From the NCBI GenBank assembly GCA_008501735.1, contig QQUF01000033.1:129727-175939 (forward strand): 46,213 bases of DNA. The letters are read 5' to 3'. The notes beneath the pieces were generated by a model. It did no database searches. It saw nothing but the letters and a program-made list of their open reading frames with translations, and was not told the origin of the DNA. This document shows, one piece after another, positions 1-7,967 of this stretch; the stretch's first letter is position 1; every line of letters begins with the position of its first letter. The position numbers were made by a program, and so were the translations under genes. This DNA is from Calditrichota bacterium. Lineage in GTDB: Bacteria; CLD3.

Positions 1-186
1 AAAGCTATTATTTTTTCAACTCACAACCTTTCAGAAGTCGAAAGGCTTTGCGACAGAATCGGGATCATTCACAAAGGCGAAATGAAAATGCAAGGAACAT
101 TGCCTGAAATTCTTGATAAGACAGGAACAGAGTCTCTTTCAAATGCTTTTTTGAATTTAGTTGGAGACGAAACTTATGAGATTTAA
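1..186 (+). CDS. ABC transporter ATP-binding protein, C-terminal end (partial)
   Basis: This is the last 61 codons of an ABC ATPase whose 5' part lies outside the window; reading frame 1 is open from base 1 to a TAA at 184-186. The visible part starts with the H-loop (switch) histidine in 'IIFSTHNLSEVERLCDRI' and the following 'IIHKGEMKMQGT' strand, as in NatA/CcmA-type exporters. It overlaps the start of the downstream ABC-2 permease by 11 bases, so the two almost certainly form one exporter, with this protein as the cytoplasmic nucleotide-binding subunit. Substrate cannot be told; NatA-like Na+ export is the nearest named relative by arrangement only. Confidence 0.85.
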   Translation, partial: KAIIFSTHNLSEVERLCDRIGIIHKGEMKMQGTLPEILDKTGTESLSNAFLNLVGDETYEI

Positions 187-2182
187 CGTCATAAAAACAA
201 TTTTCTTAAAAGAATTAAAAGAGACTTTACGAGATAAAAAAGTCCTTTTTATGATGATTTTACTGCCAATGTTTTTGTATCCGATTTTATTCATTGGAGT
301 TAGCGAAATCACTGCTTTCCAAAAGGCAAAACTTGACAATAAAGATTTAAAAATTCTTGTTTCAGAACAAGTTTTCAACTCACCTTTGATTGATGCTTTA
401 AAGGAAATCGAAAACGCCGAAATTGAAACTTCTGAAATAGATATTGAAACTGTTGACTCGTTAAAAAATGCGATTGGGATTTCAATTGAAGGAAATTATG
501 AAGAATCGCTTTCTGCAAATTCTTCCGCTAAATTAAAAATTCTTTACGACTCAACAAAAGAATTACCAGTTTTAGCAAGAAAGAAAGTCAAAGAAAAACT
601 TGCCGACTTAAATAAAGAAATTTTGGGCGAAAGACTTACTAAAATTGGTTTTGATTCAAGTTTCATTGAGCCAATTTCTATAGAATCCGAAGACATCGCT
701 TCTGACGAGGACACTCTTGGAAATATTCTTGGCAAAATCATTCCGTCACTTTTGATTTACTTTTTGTTGCTTGGTGCAATTTATCCTGCAATTGACTTGA
801 CAGCAGGAGAAAAGGAACGCAAAACCTTACAAACAATCTACTCCGCTCCACTTTTGATTCCAGAAATTATTACTGGGAAATTCCTTTTGGTTTACGCAGT
901 AGCACTTGCATCTTCATTTGCAAACATTTTGAGTATGCTCGGAACTTTGGCTTTTCAGTTTTTTATCGGTGAAGGAAGCTCATTAGGTTTTGAACTCAAA
1001 CTTGCATTTTCGTTCAGCAATTTCATTTGGATTTTTATCCTTTTACTCTTGATGGGAAGTTTGATTTCTGCAATCACAATGACGGTTTCACTCTTAGCTA
1101 AATCTTATAAAGAAGCCCAAAGTTTCGTTACCCCTTTGATTGTAGTTTTTATAATTCCGTTAGTTGTAGTGAACCTTCCCGGAATGGAACTCGACGTTAC
1201 AACCGCTTTAATTCCAATTTTGAATGTTTTACTTGCGATGGTTTCGATTTTCAAAAATACAGTTGATTTACAAAATATTTTCCTCGTAGTTCTCACAACT
1301 TTGGGTTATGCAGGACTTGCAATTTTTGCTTCAATCAAAATGTTTAGCAATGAAAATGTAATCACAGGCGAAAAAATCAGCTACAAACAAATCCTACAAT
1401 CCGATGGGAAAAAGTTCTTTGGTGGTAGTGAAGCCTTGCTTTTCTTTTTTGTAGTTTTACTCGTTTACCTTTACATCGGAACTACTTTGCAAACAAAATT
1501 GGATTTAGTTACGGGTTTAATTTTGTCACAAATTGGAATTCTGGGTGGACTTTCACTTTTGGTTGCTTTGAGTTTTAAAGTTGATTTCAAGAAATTTTTC
1601 CAATTCAATCCTTTTGGAGTAAAGGCATTTTTCGGTTCAGTTTTATTAGCTTTTTCAATGTGGCTTCCTTTAGTAATTTTTCAAGAAATGATTCCAATGG
1701 AATACTTGGAAGAATTCGCAAAAGCCCTTGAACCTATCGAATCTTTGCCATTTTTCGCAATGGTTTTAGTAATCGGAGTTTTGCCCGGAGTTTTTGAAGA
1801 ACTTGTTTTTCGTGGCGTAATTTTTTCAGGTTTAAAAAATTCTCACGGCAAATGGACAGTAATTTTGATTTCAGCTTTGACTTTTGGAATTATGCATATG
1901 AGCATTTTTAGGCTAATTCCAACTTTCTTAATCGGAATTGTTCTGGGTATTATCGTTTGGGAAACAAAGTCAATTATCCTAAGCATAATGACTCATACAA
2001 TTCACAATTCACTTTTAGCTTCACTCGAAAAAGTTGGCGAAACAATGTCTCCAGACTACCTATTAATTTTTGAAGAAAATTTTTACTTTTTTGTTTTTGG
2101 AGGTTTAGTTTTGGTAGCAATAGGTTTAATTTTGGTAACTTCTGAAAACAGAAACTTAAAATTTCAGAACGAATTAAAATGA
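176..2182 (+). CDS. ABC-2 type permease fused to CPBP intramembrane protease (NatB-like)
   Basis: The first part is an ABC-2 permease: one N-terminal membrane segment, an extracytoplasmic domain of about 150 residues, then several membrane segments around a 'DLTAGEKERKTLQTI' motif typical of NatB-like permeases. The last ~150 residues are a second membrane domain of the CPBP (CAAX protease/bacteriocin-processing) family: EELVFRG (E541, E542, R546), FGIMH (H574) and HTIHN (H607/H610), so the glutamate and histidine residues of that family are present. I chose the ATG at 176 over an in-frame TTG at 161 because GGAG lies at 163-166. Domain fusions of this kind are known in several phyla. The protease part may process or regulate the permease or its cargo; that is inference. 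Confidence 0.85.
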   Translation: MRFNVIKTIFLKELKETLRDKKVLFMMILLPMFLYPILFIGVSEITAFQKAKLDNKDLKILVSEQVFNSPLIDALKEIENAEIETSEIDIETVDSLKNAIGISIEGNYEESLSANSSAKLKILYDSTKELPVLARKKVKEKLADLNKEILGERLTKIGFDSSFIEPISIESEDIASDEDTLGNILGKIIPSLLIYFLLLGAIYPAIDLTAGEKERKTLQTIYSAPLLIPEIITGKFLLVYAVALASSFANILSMLGTLAFQFFIGEGSSLGFELKLAFSFSNFIWIFILLLLMGSLISAITMTVSLLAKSYKEAQSFVTPLIVVFIIPLVVVNLPGMELDVTTALIPILNVLLAMVSIFKNTVDLQNIFLVVLTTLGYAGLAIFASIKMFSNENVITGEKISYKQILQSDGKKFFGGSEALLFFFVVLLVYLYIGTTLQTKLDLVTGLILSQIGILGGLSLLVALSFKVDFKKFFQFNPFGVKAFFGSVLLAFSMWLPLVIFQEMIPMEYLEEFAKALEPIESLPFFAMVLVIGVLPGVFEELVFRGVIFSGLKNSHGKWTVILISALTFGIMHMSIFRLIPTFLIGIVLGIIVWETKSIILSIMTHTIHNSLLASLEKVGETMSPDYLLIFEENFYFFVFGGLVLVAIGLILVTSENRNLKFQNELK

Positions 2183-2943
2183 AAATTTCAGCTTTACTAA
2201 TTGATTTAGACGGCACAATTTATTCTAAAGGAGAAGTTTTTCCTCAAGCCAAAATCGCATTGGAAAAAATTTCAAGCCTGAAAATCCCTTATAAATTTAT
2301 CACTAACACAACTACAAAAACTCAAAAAAAATTGCTCAAAAGTTTGAAAGAATTGGGAATTGGGGCAAATAGTGAAACTCTTTTTACTGCACCAAAAGCA
2401 GCTTTGAATTTTTGCAAAAGCCAGAATCTAAGGAATGTAAAGTTGGTTCTACAAGACGACAGTTTAGAAGAGGATTTTCAAGAATTAAGTTTAGTTTCAA
2501 AAAATCCAGAAGCAGTGATTTTGGGAGATTTAGGAAACAAATTTTCACTTGAAACTTTGAATCCAATTTTTCAAGATTTGATGAACGGAGCAAAATTAAT
2601 TGCTTTGCACAAAAATAGATTTTGGGAATCAAAAGACAGCTTAACAATGGATTTAGGCTGTTTCGTTTCAGCTTTAGAATTTGCTTCAAACACAAAAGCT
2701 GTTGTTTGCGGAAAGCCTTCAAAAGACTTTTTCGAATTAGCTATTTCAGATTGGGATTTACCAAAAGAAGAAATTGCAATCATTGGTGATGACATTGAAA
2801 CTGATGTTTTTGGTGGACAAAATACTGGTTTAAAAGGTATTTTGGTTAAGACAGGAAAATTTAATCAAAACTTTGTAAACCGAAGCGGGGTTAAACCCGA
2901 TTTAATTTTACAGAACTTTGGTGAAATTTTAAATTATTTTTAG
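2179..2943 (+). CDS. HAD superfamily hydrolase, subfamily IIA (NagD/HDHD2/LHPP-like)
   Basis: The 254-residue protein has HAD motif I DLDGTIY (nucleophile D9, D11), motif II in 'FITNTTTK', the motif III lysine in 'CGKPSK' and motif IV 'IGDDIETDV', followed by 'GLKGILVKTGK', the usual ending of NagD-type phosphatases. Between motifs II and III sits a C2-type cap. This matches subfamily IIA phosphatases acting on small phosphorylated metabolites; the substrate is not deducible. The ATG overlaps the stop of the permease gene (ATGA), indicating translational coupling and co-transcription with the ABC genes. The link between the two functions is not evident. Confidence 0.85.
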   Translation: MKISALLIDLDGTIYSKGEVFPQAKIALEKISSLKIPYKFITNTTTKTQKKLLKSLKELGIGANSETLFTAPKAALNFCKSQNLRNVKLVLQDDSLEEDFQELSLVSKNPEAVILGDLGNKFSLETLNPIFQDLMNGAKLIALHKNRFWESKDSLTMDLGCFVSALEFASNTKAVVCGKPSKDFFELAISDWDLPKEEIAIIGDDIETDVFGGQNTGLKGILVKTGKFNQNFVNRSGVKPDLILQNFGEILNYF

Positions 2944-2975
2944 AGAAGACATTCCACTAAGCAAAAGTTAATTTT

Positions 2976-3842
2976 ATGGAAGAAAAAAAGAAATTTATAA
3001 AAGAACTTACCGCAGGTGATATTGTTACATCATTTTTCTTTTTAGAAAAAATGACTTTGAGAACAAACCGAAACACAGGGCAAAAGTTCATTGAATTAAT
3101 TTTAAGAGATAAAAGTTCTTCAATTTTGGCTTTAGTTTTAGCTAATGCAGAAGAAAAGTTTTTAAAAATTTCCGAAAAATCAGTTGTGAAGATTCGTGGT
3201 AACGTTGGTTCAAAAAATAATAAAAAATTCCTTACAATTGACAAAATCAGACTCATCACTTCTGAAGATGAAATTTCCTCTTATGACTTGATTCCAAGTT
3301 CAACTAAAACTTCAGAACAAATTCTGAAGGCATTAGAATTCAAAGCTAAACATTTCAAAAACATTTATTTACAAAGACTTTGTGAGTTCTTTTTTGCTGA
3401 TGAAATTCTTTTGAAAAAATTTTTTAAAGCACCTGCAAGTTTGGAAGGAAATCATAATTTCTTAGGTGGATTAGCCGAACACACTTTCGGAGTTGTAAAA
3501 GTCTGCGAACTTCTTGCAGAACAGTACCAAAATCTTAATAAAGAACTTTTGATTACTGCCGCAATCTTCCACAAAGTCGGAAAAATCGAAGAATACATTT
3601 ATGAAACTCATTTGGATTTTTCCGAACAAGGAAAACTAATAGGATACATTCCAACAAGTCTCCACATTTTGGAAAAAGGTTTCGACAAAATCTTAGATTT
3701 TCCGATTAAAATTAGCTCAAGCCTCAAGCATTTAATTTTAGCTCAAGACAAAAAATTTATCAAAGAAACACTGCTTTTGGAAGCTGAGGTCCTACAAATT
3801 GCTATCGAAATTGACGTTCTTTTGAACAAGCCGAAAGTTTAG
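2976..3842 (+). CDS. YhaM-like OB-fold/HD-domain protein with degenerate HD site
   Basis: The 288-residue protein has the layout of YhaM 3'-5' exoribonucleases: an N-terminal OB-fold (about residues 8-95, 'LTAGDIVTSFFFLEKM', 'KSVVKIRGNV') and a C-terminal HD-type helical domain starting near residue 115. The first histidine is present in 'GGLAEHT' (H169), but the defining His-Asp pair is His-Lys (H199-K200 in 'IFHKVGKIEEY'), and the 'LKHLILSHHG' segment of the family reads 'LKHLILAQD' (H252, Q257, D258). The usual C-terminal 'D-L-D-A-K' is also changed. The domain therefore probably does not bind two metals as in active HD enzymes. The reading frame is intact, so it may serve as a nucleic-acid-binding or regulatory protein. 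The stop overlaps the convergent aldo/keto reductase stop by 3-4 bases. Confidence 0.75.
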   Translation: MEEKKKFIKELTAGDIVTSFFFLEKMTLRTNRNTGQKFIELILRDKSSSILALVLANAEEKFLKISEKSVVKIRGNVGSKNNKKFLTIDKIRLITSEDEISSYDLIPSSTKTSEQILKALEFKAKHFKNIYLQRLCEFFFADEILLKKFFKAPASLEGNHNFLGGLAEHTFGVVKVCELLAEQYQNLNKELLITAAIFHKVGKIEEYIYETHLDFSEQGKLIGYIPTSLHILEKGFDKILDFPIKISSSLKHLILAQDKKFIKETLLLEAEVLQIAIEIDVLLNKPKV

Positions 3843-4798
3843 TTTTCCAACTCCTTTTTGGCAATTTCAGAAATTTCTTCCAACAAGTCTTTTGAAGGTA
3901 AATTTCCCAAAGCATTAACCGCAGATTCAAGTTGGGCAAAAGATTTTGTTCCGCACAAAGCTGTACTTAACTCCTCAAACTGCAAAACAAACCCAAGTGC
4001 CATTTCCAAACCAGTGTGATTGTTAGCTTTGAGAATCGGCATAATTTTTTCCATTGCGTTGAATTTTGGCTTTCTGTCCGCAGACTTCCACCAAGGAGCG
4101 TGAGAACGTGCATCGGCTTTGTCATATTTTCTGTTCGGAGTTACAGTTCCTGTCAAAATTCCTTTGTCAAGAGTTCCCCAACTCATAAAACCTAAATTCT
4201 TTTCTCGAATAATTTCAAACAAACTTTCTTGCGGATACCTTGCAAACAAATTGAATTCATTTTGCAAAACTTCGACTTGAGCAATTTCACAGGCTTTTTC
4301 GATGTCTTCTGGAAAAGAGTTACCAAGTCCAATGTGGCGAATTTTGCCTTCTTCTTTAGCTTTGTAAAGAACTTCCATTGGTTTGCGAATGTCGTGTTTT
4401 TCGTCGGGCCAATGAATCATAAACAAATCAATGTAATCTGTTTGCAAATCCTTAAGCGATTGGTCGAGCATTTTTTGTGCAATTTTCGGGTCGTTGTTCA
4501 TATCAACTCGTTTTGAACTATCCCAAGTAACACCTGATTTGGAGACGATAAAAACCTTTTCACGCATACCTTTAAATGCTTTCCCAAAACGTTTTTCCGA
4601 AAGTCCAAAGCCGTAAATTGGAGCTGTGTCAAAAAGATTAATTCCAGAATCGTAGGCTTTGTGAAGCAAGTCCAAAGCATCTTTTTCTTCCACAAAACCG
4701 AATCCGTAACCTCCTCCTTCACCACTTACTGCTGCTCCTCCAAAACCAATTTCGGAGACTTCAAAACCTGCTATTGAACCAAATTTTCTGTATTTCAT
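3839..4798 (-). CDS. Aldo/keto reductase
   Basis: The protein (319 residues from the ATG) is a TIM-barrel, NADPH-type aldo/keto reductase with the catalytic tetrad visible: D57 and Y62 in 'FDTAPIYG', K88 in 'IVSKSG' and H129 in 'FMIHWPD'. 'EVLQNEFNLFAR', 'GFMSWGTLDKGILTG' and the C-terminal 'ALGFVLQFEELSTALCGTKS' follow the family. It probably reduces an aldehyde or ketone in the cytoplasm; no specific substrate can be named. I use the ATG at 4798; an in-frame TTG lies 15 bases upstream. The gene is 18 bases after the small outer-membrane protein gene on the same strand, so they may share a transcript although their functions look unrelated. Confidence 0.9.
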   Translation of the reverse strand: MKYRKFGSIAGFEVSEIGFGGAAVSGEGGGYGFGFVEEKDALDLLHKAYDSGINLFDTAPIYGFGLSEKRFGKAFKGMREKVFIVSKSGVTWDSSKRVDMNNDPKIAQKMLDQSLKDLQTDYIDLFMIHWPDEKHDIRKPMEVLYKAKEEGKIRHIGLGNSFPEDIEKACEIAQVEVLQNEFNLFARYPQESLFEIIREKNLGFMSWGTLDKGILTGTVTPNRKYDKADARSHAPWWKSADRKPKFNAMEKIMPILKANNHTGLEMALGFVLQFEELSTALCGTKSFAQLESAVNALGNLPSKDLLEEISEIAKKELEN

Positions 4799-4816
4799 AT
4801 TTTTTGCTTTCAATTT

Positions 4817-5335
4817 TTAAAATAAAAGTCCTGTTAAAAGACTTATCCTTAAACCATTTTTTGAGAAAATAACTGCTAAATCTAAAGGAACATTTGCATT
4901 TCCCCATTCAAAGTTTTTTCCAGCACTTAGAGTTAAAGAAACTCCAGCTAAAGAAACATTTGGACCGATTCCAAATTGAAAATTAGAATTTGTTCTTAAA
5001 CCAATTAGTCCTGTCCAAGAAGGAAAAAATAGATTTTTCTCTAAGCCACCAAACAACAAAATATTTGCAAAATAAAATTCACCTTTTTCATTTGTATTCG
5101 AAATTAAGTGTTCCTTCTGATAGCCAAATTGCATAATAAAATGACCCGTTTTATACTCTGTTTCACCAATTGTAATTTTATCTTTGTCTAAGTAAGTTCC
5201 GCCAATCCTAAAACCAGAATTCTTTGAAAAGAAGTCAAATCCATTATTGTAATGATTTCTTGGGAAGATTTGTGCTTGTGAAATGTTTGAAACAAGAAAA
5301 ACCAAAACAATGGATTGAATTAAAACTAATTTCAT
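4817..5335 (-). CDS. Small exported outer-membrane beta-barrel-like protein, unknown function
   Basis: The 172-residue protein starts with a signal peptide (positively charged start, 'LIQSIVLVFLVSNISQA', cleavage near residue 21). The mature part is rich in alternating polar/hydrophobic stretches and glycine-aromatic turns ('FRIGGTYLD', 'FIMQFGYQ', 'FQFGIGPNVSLAG', 'VSLTLSAG') and ends in phenylalanine, as outer-membrane barrels do. A strong AGGAGG ribosome site lies 5 bases before the ATG. I do not recognise a named family. Similar 'GIGPNVSLAG...VPLDLAV' proteins occur as hypothetical exported proteins in FCB bacteria, from memory. Confidence 0.7.
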   Translation of the reverse strand: MKLVLIQSIVLVFLVSNISQAQIFPRNHYNNGFDFFSKNSGFRIGGTYLDKDKITIGETEYKTGHFIMQFGYQKEHLISNTNEKGEFYFANILLFGGLEKNLFFPSWTGLIGLRTNSNFQFGIGPNVSLAGVSLTLSAGKNFEWGNANVPLDLAVIFSKNGLRISLLTGLLF

Positions 5336-5367
5336 TTTTCCTCCTAAAATTAATTCTTCTTTTGAAA

Positions 5368-5511
5368 CACGGATTAGACGGATTAAAAGATTTTTAAAAC
5401 GAGAGTACTACCTCTCTTTCAGAGTTAGCACCGCAAAATTTATAAAATTTCTTTTTAAATGATTAATTTCTTTAGAAAGAAATAATCGCTCTTAAATCCG
5501 TAAAATCCGTG
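5368..5511. repeat. Inverted repeat pair flanking a REP-like element
   Basis: CACGGATTAGACGGATT at 5368-5384 is matched on the other strand by 5495-5511 (rc CACGGATTTTACGGATT), 15 of 17 bases, enclosing about 110 bases without an ORF. Each arm is itself a near-direct repeat of ACGGATT. Inside are the REP-like segment (5396-5441) and an 18-base hairpin at 5466-5483 (ATTTCTTT-AG-AAAGAAAT). The layout resembles a small non-autonomous mobile repeat between purH and the next gene. No transposase is present. Confidence 0.55.
5396..5441 (+). repeat. REP-like palindromic element, copy 1
   Basis: The segment has a weak hairpin (CTCT-CTTTC-AGAG, 5412-5424) followed by GCACCGCAAAATTT at 5428-5441. The same 14 bases follow a hairpin at 39738-39767, 34 kb away, in the same order (stem-loop, GTT/GTTA, GCACCGCAAAATTT). 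A conserved 3' tail with a variable stem is the pattern of extragenic palindromic repeats. Confidence 0.5.
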
Positions 5512-5545
5512 ATTTAATTTAGCACAACAACCAAGCTAATCAAAA

Positions 5546-7078
5546 TTAATGTCTAAAGTGTCTTTTGCCTGTGAAAATCATTGCGATTCCTGCTTCGTTT
5601 GCGGCTTGAATTACTTCTTCGTCACGAATCGAACCTCCAGGTTGAATTATTGCTTTCACTCCGTTTTGAACTGCTTCGTCAATTCCGTCTCTGAAAGGGA
5701 AAAATGCATCAGAACTCAAAACCGAACCTCCAAGCGGATTCTTTTCGTCAACTGCTTTCATAACTCCGAGTTTTGCAGCGTCAACTCTTGACATTTGACC
5801 TGCTCCGATTCCGATTGTTCTTTTGTCATTTGCGTAAACAATTGCATTTGATTTTACGTGTTTTACAACTTTCCAAGCGAATCTTAAAGCTGACATTTGC
5901 TCGGCAGTCGGTTGTGCTTTTGTTACAATTTTCCAATCTTCTTCTTTATCAATTTCAAAATCATTCTCTTGAATCAAAATCCCGTTTACAACTTTTTTGA
6001 TGTCAAATTCATTAATTTTAAATTCTGAGAAATCGACTTCGAGAAGTCTTAAGTTTTTCTTCTTTCCAAGAATTGCAAGTGCCGTTTTGTCGAATTTTGG
6101 AGCAATTACAACTTCCATAAAAATCTTAGCCATTTCCTCTGCCATTTCTTCGTCAATCGTTCTATTTGCAACAACGATTCCACCGAAAGGAGATTTTGTG
6201 TCAGTCGAAAATGCTCGCCTGTAAGCCTCTGCAATTGAGTCAGCTTGTCCAACTCCACAAGGATTCATATGTTTTAAAATTGCAACTGTTGGTTTTGAAA
6301 ACTCACGAATCAAAGAAATTGCGGCATTTGCATCAGCGATGTTGTTGAATGAAAGTTCCTTACCTTGAAGCTGTTTGACAACATCAAAAAAGTTTCCATA
6401 AAGTGCCGCTTTTTGATGAGGATTTTCACCGTAACGAAGAACTGACTCAAGTTTTAGGTTTGAGTTAAACTGCTGTGGAATTACTTCTTCCGATTGCTCA
6501 GTCAAATAATTTGCAATCAAAGAATCGTAACGGGAAGTGTGATTGAAAGTCTTTTTTGCAAGTTCAATTCTTGTTTCAAGTTTTGTGTTTCCACTTTCGC
6601 TAATTTCTGAAAGTGCTTTCTCGTAATCGCTTGAGTCAACTAAAACTGTAACAAATTTACAATTTTTCGCAGAAGAACGAAGCATTGTTGGACCGCCAAT
6701 GTCAATGTTTTCGATTGCGTCGTCAAAAGTGCAATTCGGCTTTTTGATTGTTGATTCAAAAGGATAAAGATTCACAACAACGAGGTCAATCAAACCGATT
6801 TCCATTTCTTTGGCTTCTTGGAGATGGTTTTCTTTTGAACGGTCGGCGAGAATTCCACCGTGAATTTTTGGCTGTAAAGTTTTGACTCTTCCGTTCATAA
6901 TTTCAGGAAAACCTGTGTAATCAGAAACTTGAATTACCGCAACTCCGTTTTCAGAAAGAAGTTTTGCCGTTCCACCTGTGCTTAGAATTTCAATTCCTTG
7001 TTTATCCAATTCACGACAAAAATCAACGATTCCTGTTTTGTCTGAAACGCTGACTAACGCTCTTTTTATTTTATCCAT
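5546..7078 (-). CDS. purH: Bifunctional AICAR formyltransferase / IMP cyclohydrolase
   Basis: PurH performs the last two steps of de novo IMP synthesis in the cytoplasm. The N-terminal MGS-like cyclohydrolase part shows 'RALVSVSDKTGIVDF', 'ILSTGGTAKLL', 'GFPEIMNGRVKTLQPKIHGGIL' and 'DLVVVNLYPF'; the C-terminal transformylase shows 'LRYGENPHQKAALYG', 'GKELSFNNIADANAA', 'LKHMNPCGVG' with the catalytic lysine-histidine pair, 'SPFGGIVVANR', 'GIGAGQMSRVDA' and 'SDAFFPFRDGIDEA'. Length (510 residues) is normal. I start at the ATG at 7078, which gives the usual short leader before 'RALVSVSDK'; an in-frame ATG at 7090 is the alternative. Either start overlaps the end of pdxJ, so the two are translationally coupled. 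Confidence 0.95.
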   Translation of the reverse strand: MDKIKRALVSVSDKTGIVDFCRELDKQGIEILSTGGTAKLLSENGVAVIQVSDYTGFPEIMNGRVKTLQPKIHGGILADRSKENHLQEAKEMEIGLIDLVVVNLYPFESTIKKPNCTFDDAIENIDIGGPTMLRSSAKNCKFVTVLVDSSDYEKALSEISESGNTKLETRIELAKKTFNHTSRYDSLIANYLTEQSEEVIPQQFNSNLKLESVLRYGENPHQKAALYGNFFDVVKQLQGKELSFNNIADANAAISLIREFSKPTVAILKHMNPCGVGQADSIAEAYRRAFSTDTKSPFGGIVVANRTIDEEMAEEMAKIFMEVVIAPKFDKTALAILGKKKNLRLLEVDFSEFKINEFDIKKVVNGILIQENDFEIDKEEDWKIVTKAQPTAEQMSALRFAWKVVKHVKSNAIVYANDKRTIGIGAGQMSRVDAAKLGVMKAVDEKNPLGGSVLSSDAFFPFRDGIDEAVQNGVKAIIQPGGSIRDEEVIQAANEAGIAMIFTGKRHFRH

Positions 7079-7802
7079 TATTTTTTCCATTTATTAAATC
7101 TGACATTTCTTTGACAGCATTTTCCAAACCTACAAAAACACTTTTTGCGATTATTGAAAAGCCGATATTGTATTCTTCGATGTGAGGAACTTTTAAAATT
7201 TCATAAACATTGTTGTAATCAATTCCGTGTCCAAGCGAAACTTGAAGTCCGATTTCGTGACCAAGATTTGAGCCTTTTACTAATTTTTCGATTTCTTTTT
7301 GTTGTTCAATTTTAGTTTTGGAATTACCAAAAGTTCCTGTGTGAAGTTCGATTACAGTTGCTCCAACTTCTTTTGAAGCACGAATTTGTTTTTCGTCTGC
7401 GTCAATAAAAAGACTAACAACGATTCCACTGTCTTTTAATTTTGATACATTTTCTTTAAGACTTTCAAAATTTCCGACAACGTCTAAACCGCCTTCTGTC
7501 GTAACTTCTTGGCGTTTTTCTGGAACGATTGTAGCCATATTTGGCAAAATTTTGCAAGCAATTCCTACCATTTCAGAAGTGTTAGCCATTTCCAAATTCA
7601 AGTGAGTTTTTACAACCTGTTTAAGGATTTCAACATCTCTGTCATTGATGTGTCTTCGGTCTTCTCTCAAATGACAAACGATTCCGTCAACTCCTGCATT
7701 TTCAGCAATTAAAGCAGCAGCGATTGGGTCAGGGAAATTTTCTTTTCTTGCTTCTCTTAAAGTTGCAACGTGGTCAATGTTTAAACCAAGTCTTTTGTGC
7801 AT
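7071..7802 (-). CDS. pdxJ: Pyridoxine 5'-phosphate synthase
   Basis: PdxJ condenses 1-deoxyxylulose 5-phosphate with 3-amino-2-oxopropyl phosphate to pyridoxine 5'-phosphate in the DXP-dependent vitamin B6 route. The 243-residue protein opens with 'RLGLNIDHVATLREAR', then 'GIVCHLREDRRHINDRDV', 'NLEMANTSEMVGIA', 'PEKRQEVTTEGGLDV', 'IELHTGTFG' and 'VSLGHGIDYNNV', all diagnostic of the family. ATG at 7802 is preceded by AAAGG. It is the first gene of a pdxJ-purH pair on the minus strand. A perfect palindrome lies immediately upstream. Confidence 0.95.
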   Translation of the reverse strand: MHKRLGLNIDHVATLREARKENFPDPIAAALIAENAGVDGIVCHLREDRRHINDRDVEILKQVVKTHLNLEMANTSEMVGIACKILPNMATIVPEKRQEVTTEGGLDVVGNFESLKENVSKLKDSGIVVSLFIDADEKQIRASKEVGATVIELHTGTFGNSKTKIEQQKEIEKLVKGSNLGHEIGLQVSLGHGIDYNNVYEILKVPHIEEYNIGFSIIAKSVFVGLENAVKEMSDLINGKNNG

Positions 7803-7810
7803 TTTTAGCC

Positions 7811-7828
7811 TTTTGAATTAATTCAAAA
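7811..7828. promoter_or_regulatory. Perfect 18-bp palindrome in divergent promoter region
   Basis: TTTTGAATTAATTCAAAA reads the same on both strands and lies 8 bases upstream of the pdxJ ATG, in the 165-base divergent gap between pdxJ (-) and the epimerase gene (+). Its placement suits an operator for a dimeric regulator. Its A+T content makes chance occurrence more likely than for a mixed sequence, so this is only a candidate. Confidence 0.4.
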
Positions 7829-7844
7829 ATTTAAAATAAATTTG
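7812..7844 (+). promoter_or_regulatory. Candidate Bacteroidota-type promoter
   Basis: TTTG at 7812-7815 and TAAATTTG at 7837-7844 are separated by 21 bases and match the -33 TTTG / -7 TAnnTTTG consensus known for Bacteroidota primary sigma factors. Transcription starting near 7852 would give the epimerase gene a leader of about 115 bases. The match is by eye only. Confidence 0.35.
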
Positions 7845-7967
7845 GCGAGAATTTAAGTTTTTGAGTTCTTTTTTCCAACAGATTCTAAAGTTAAAAATTT
7901 TGTAACCAAAAAATCTCGTTTTCGTCAAATAAAATCAACCTTAATTTTAAAAATCGGAGAAATTAAA

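Noticed and set aside
2384-2722. 112-codon minus-strand ORF opposite the HAD gene
   Set aside because: Antisense to a gene with all HAD motifs; no ribosome site or recognised domain.
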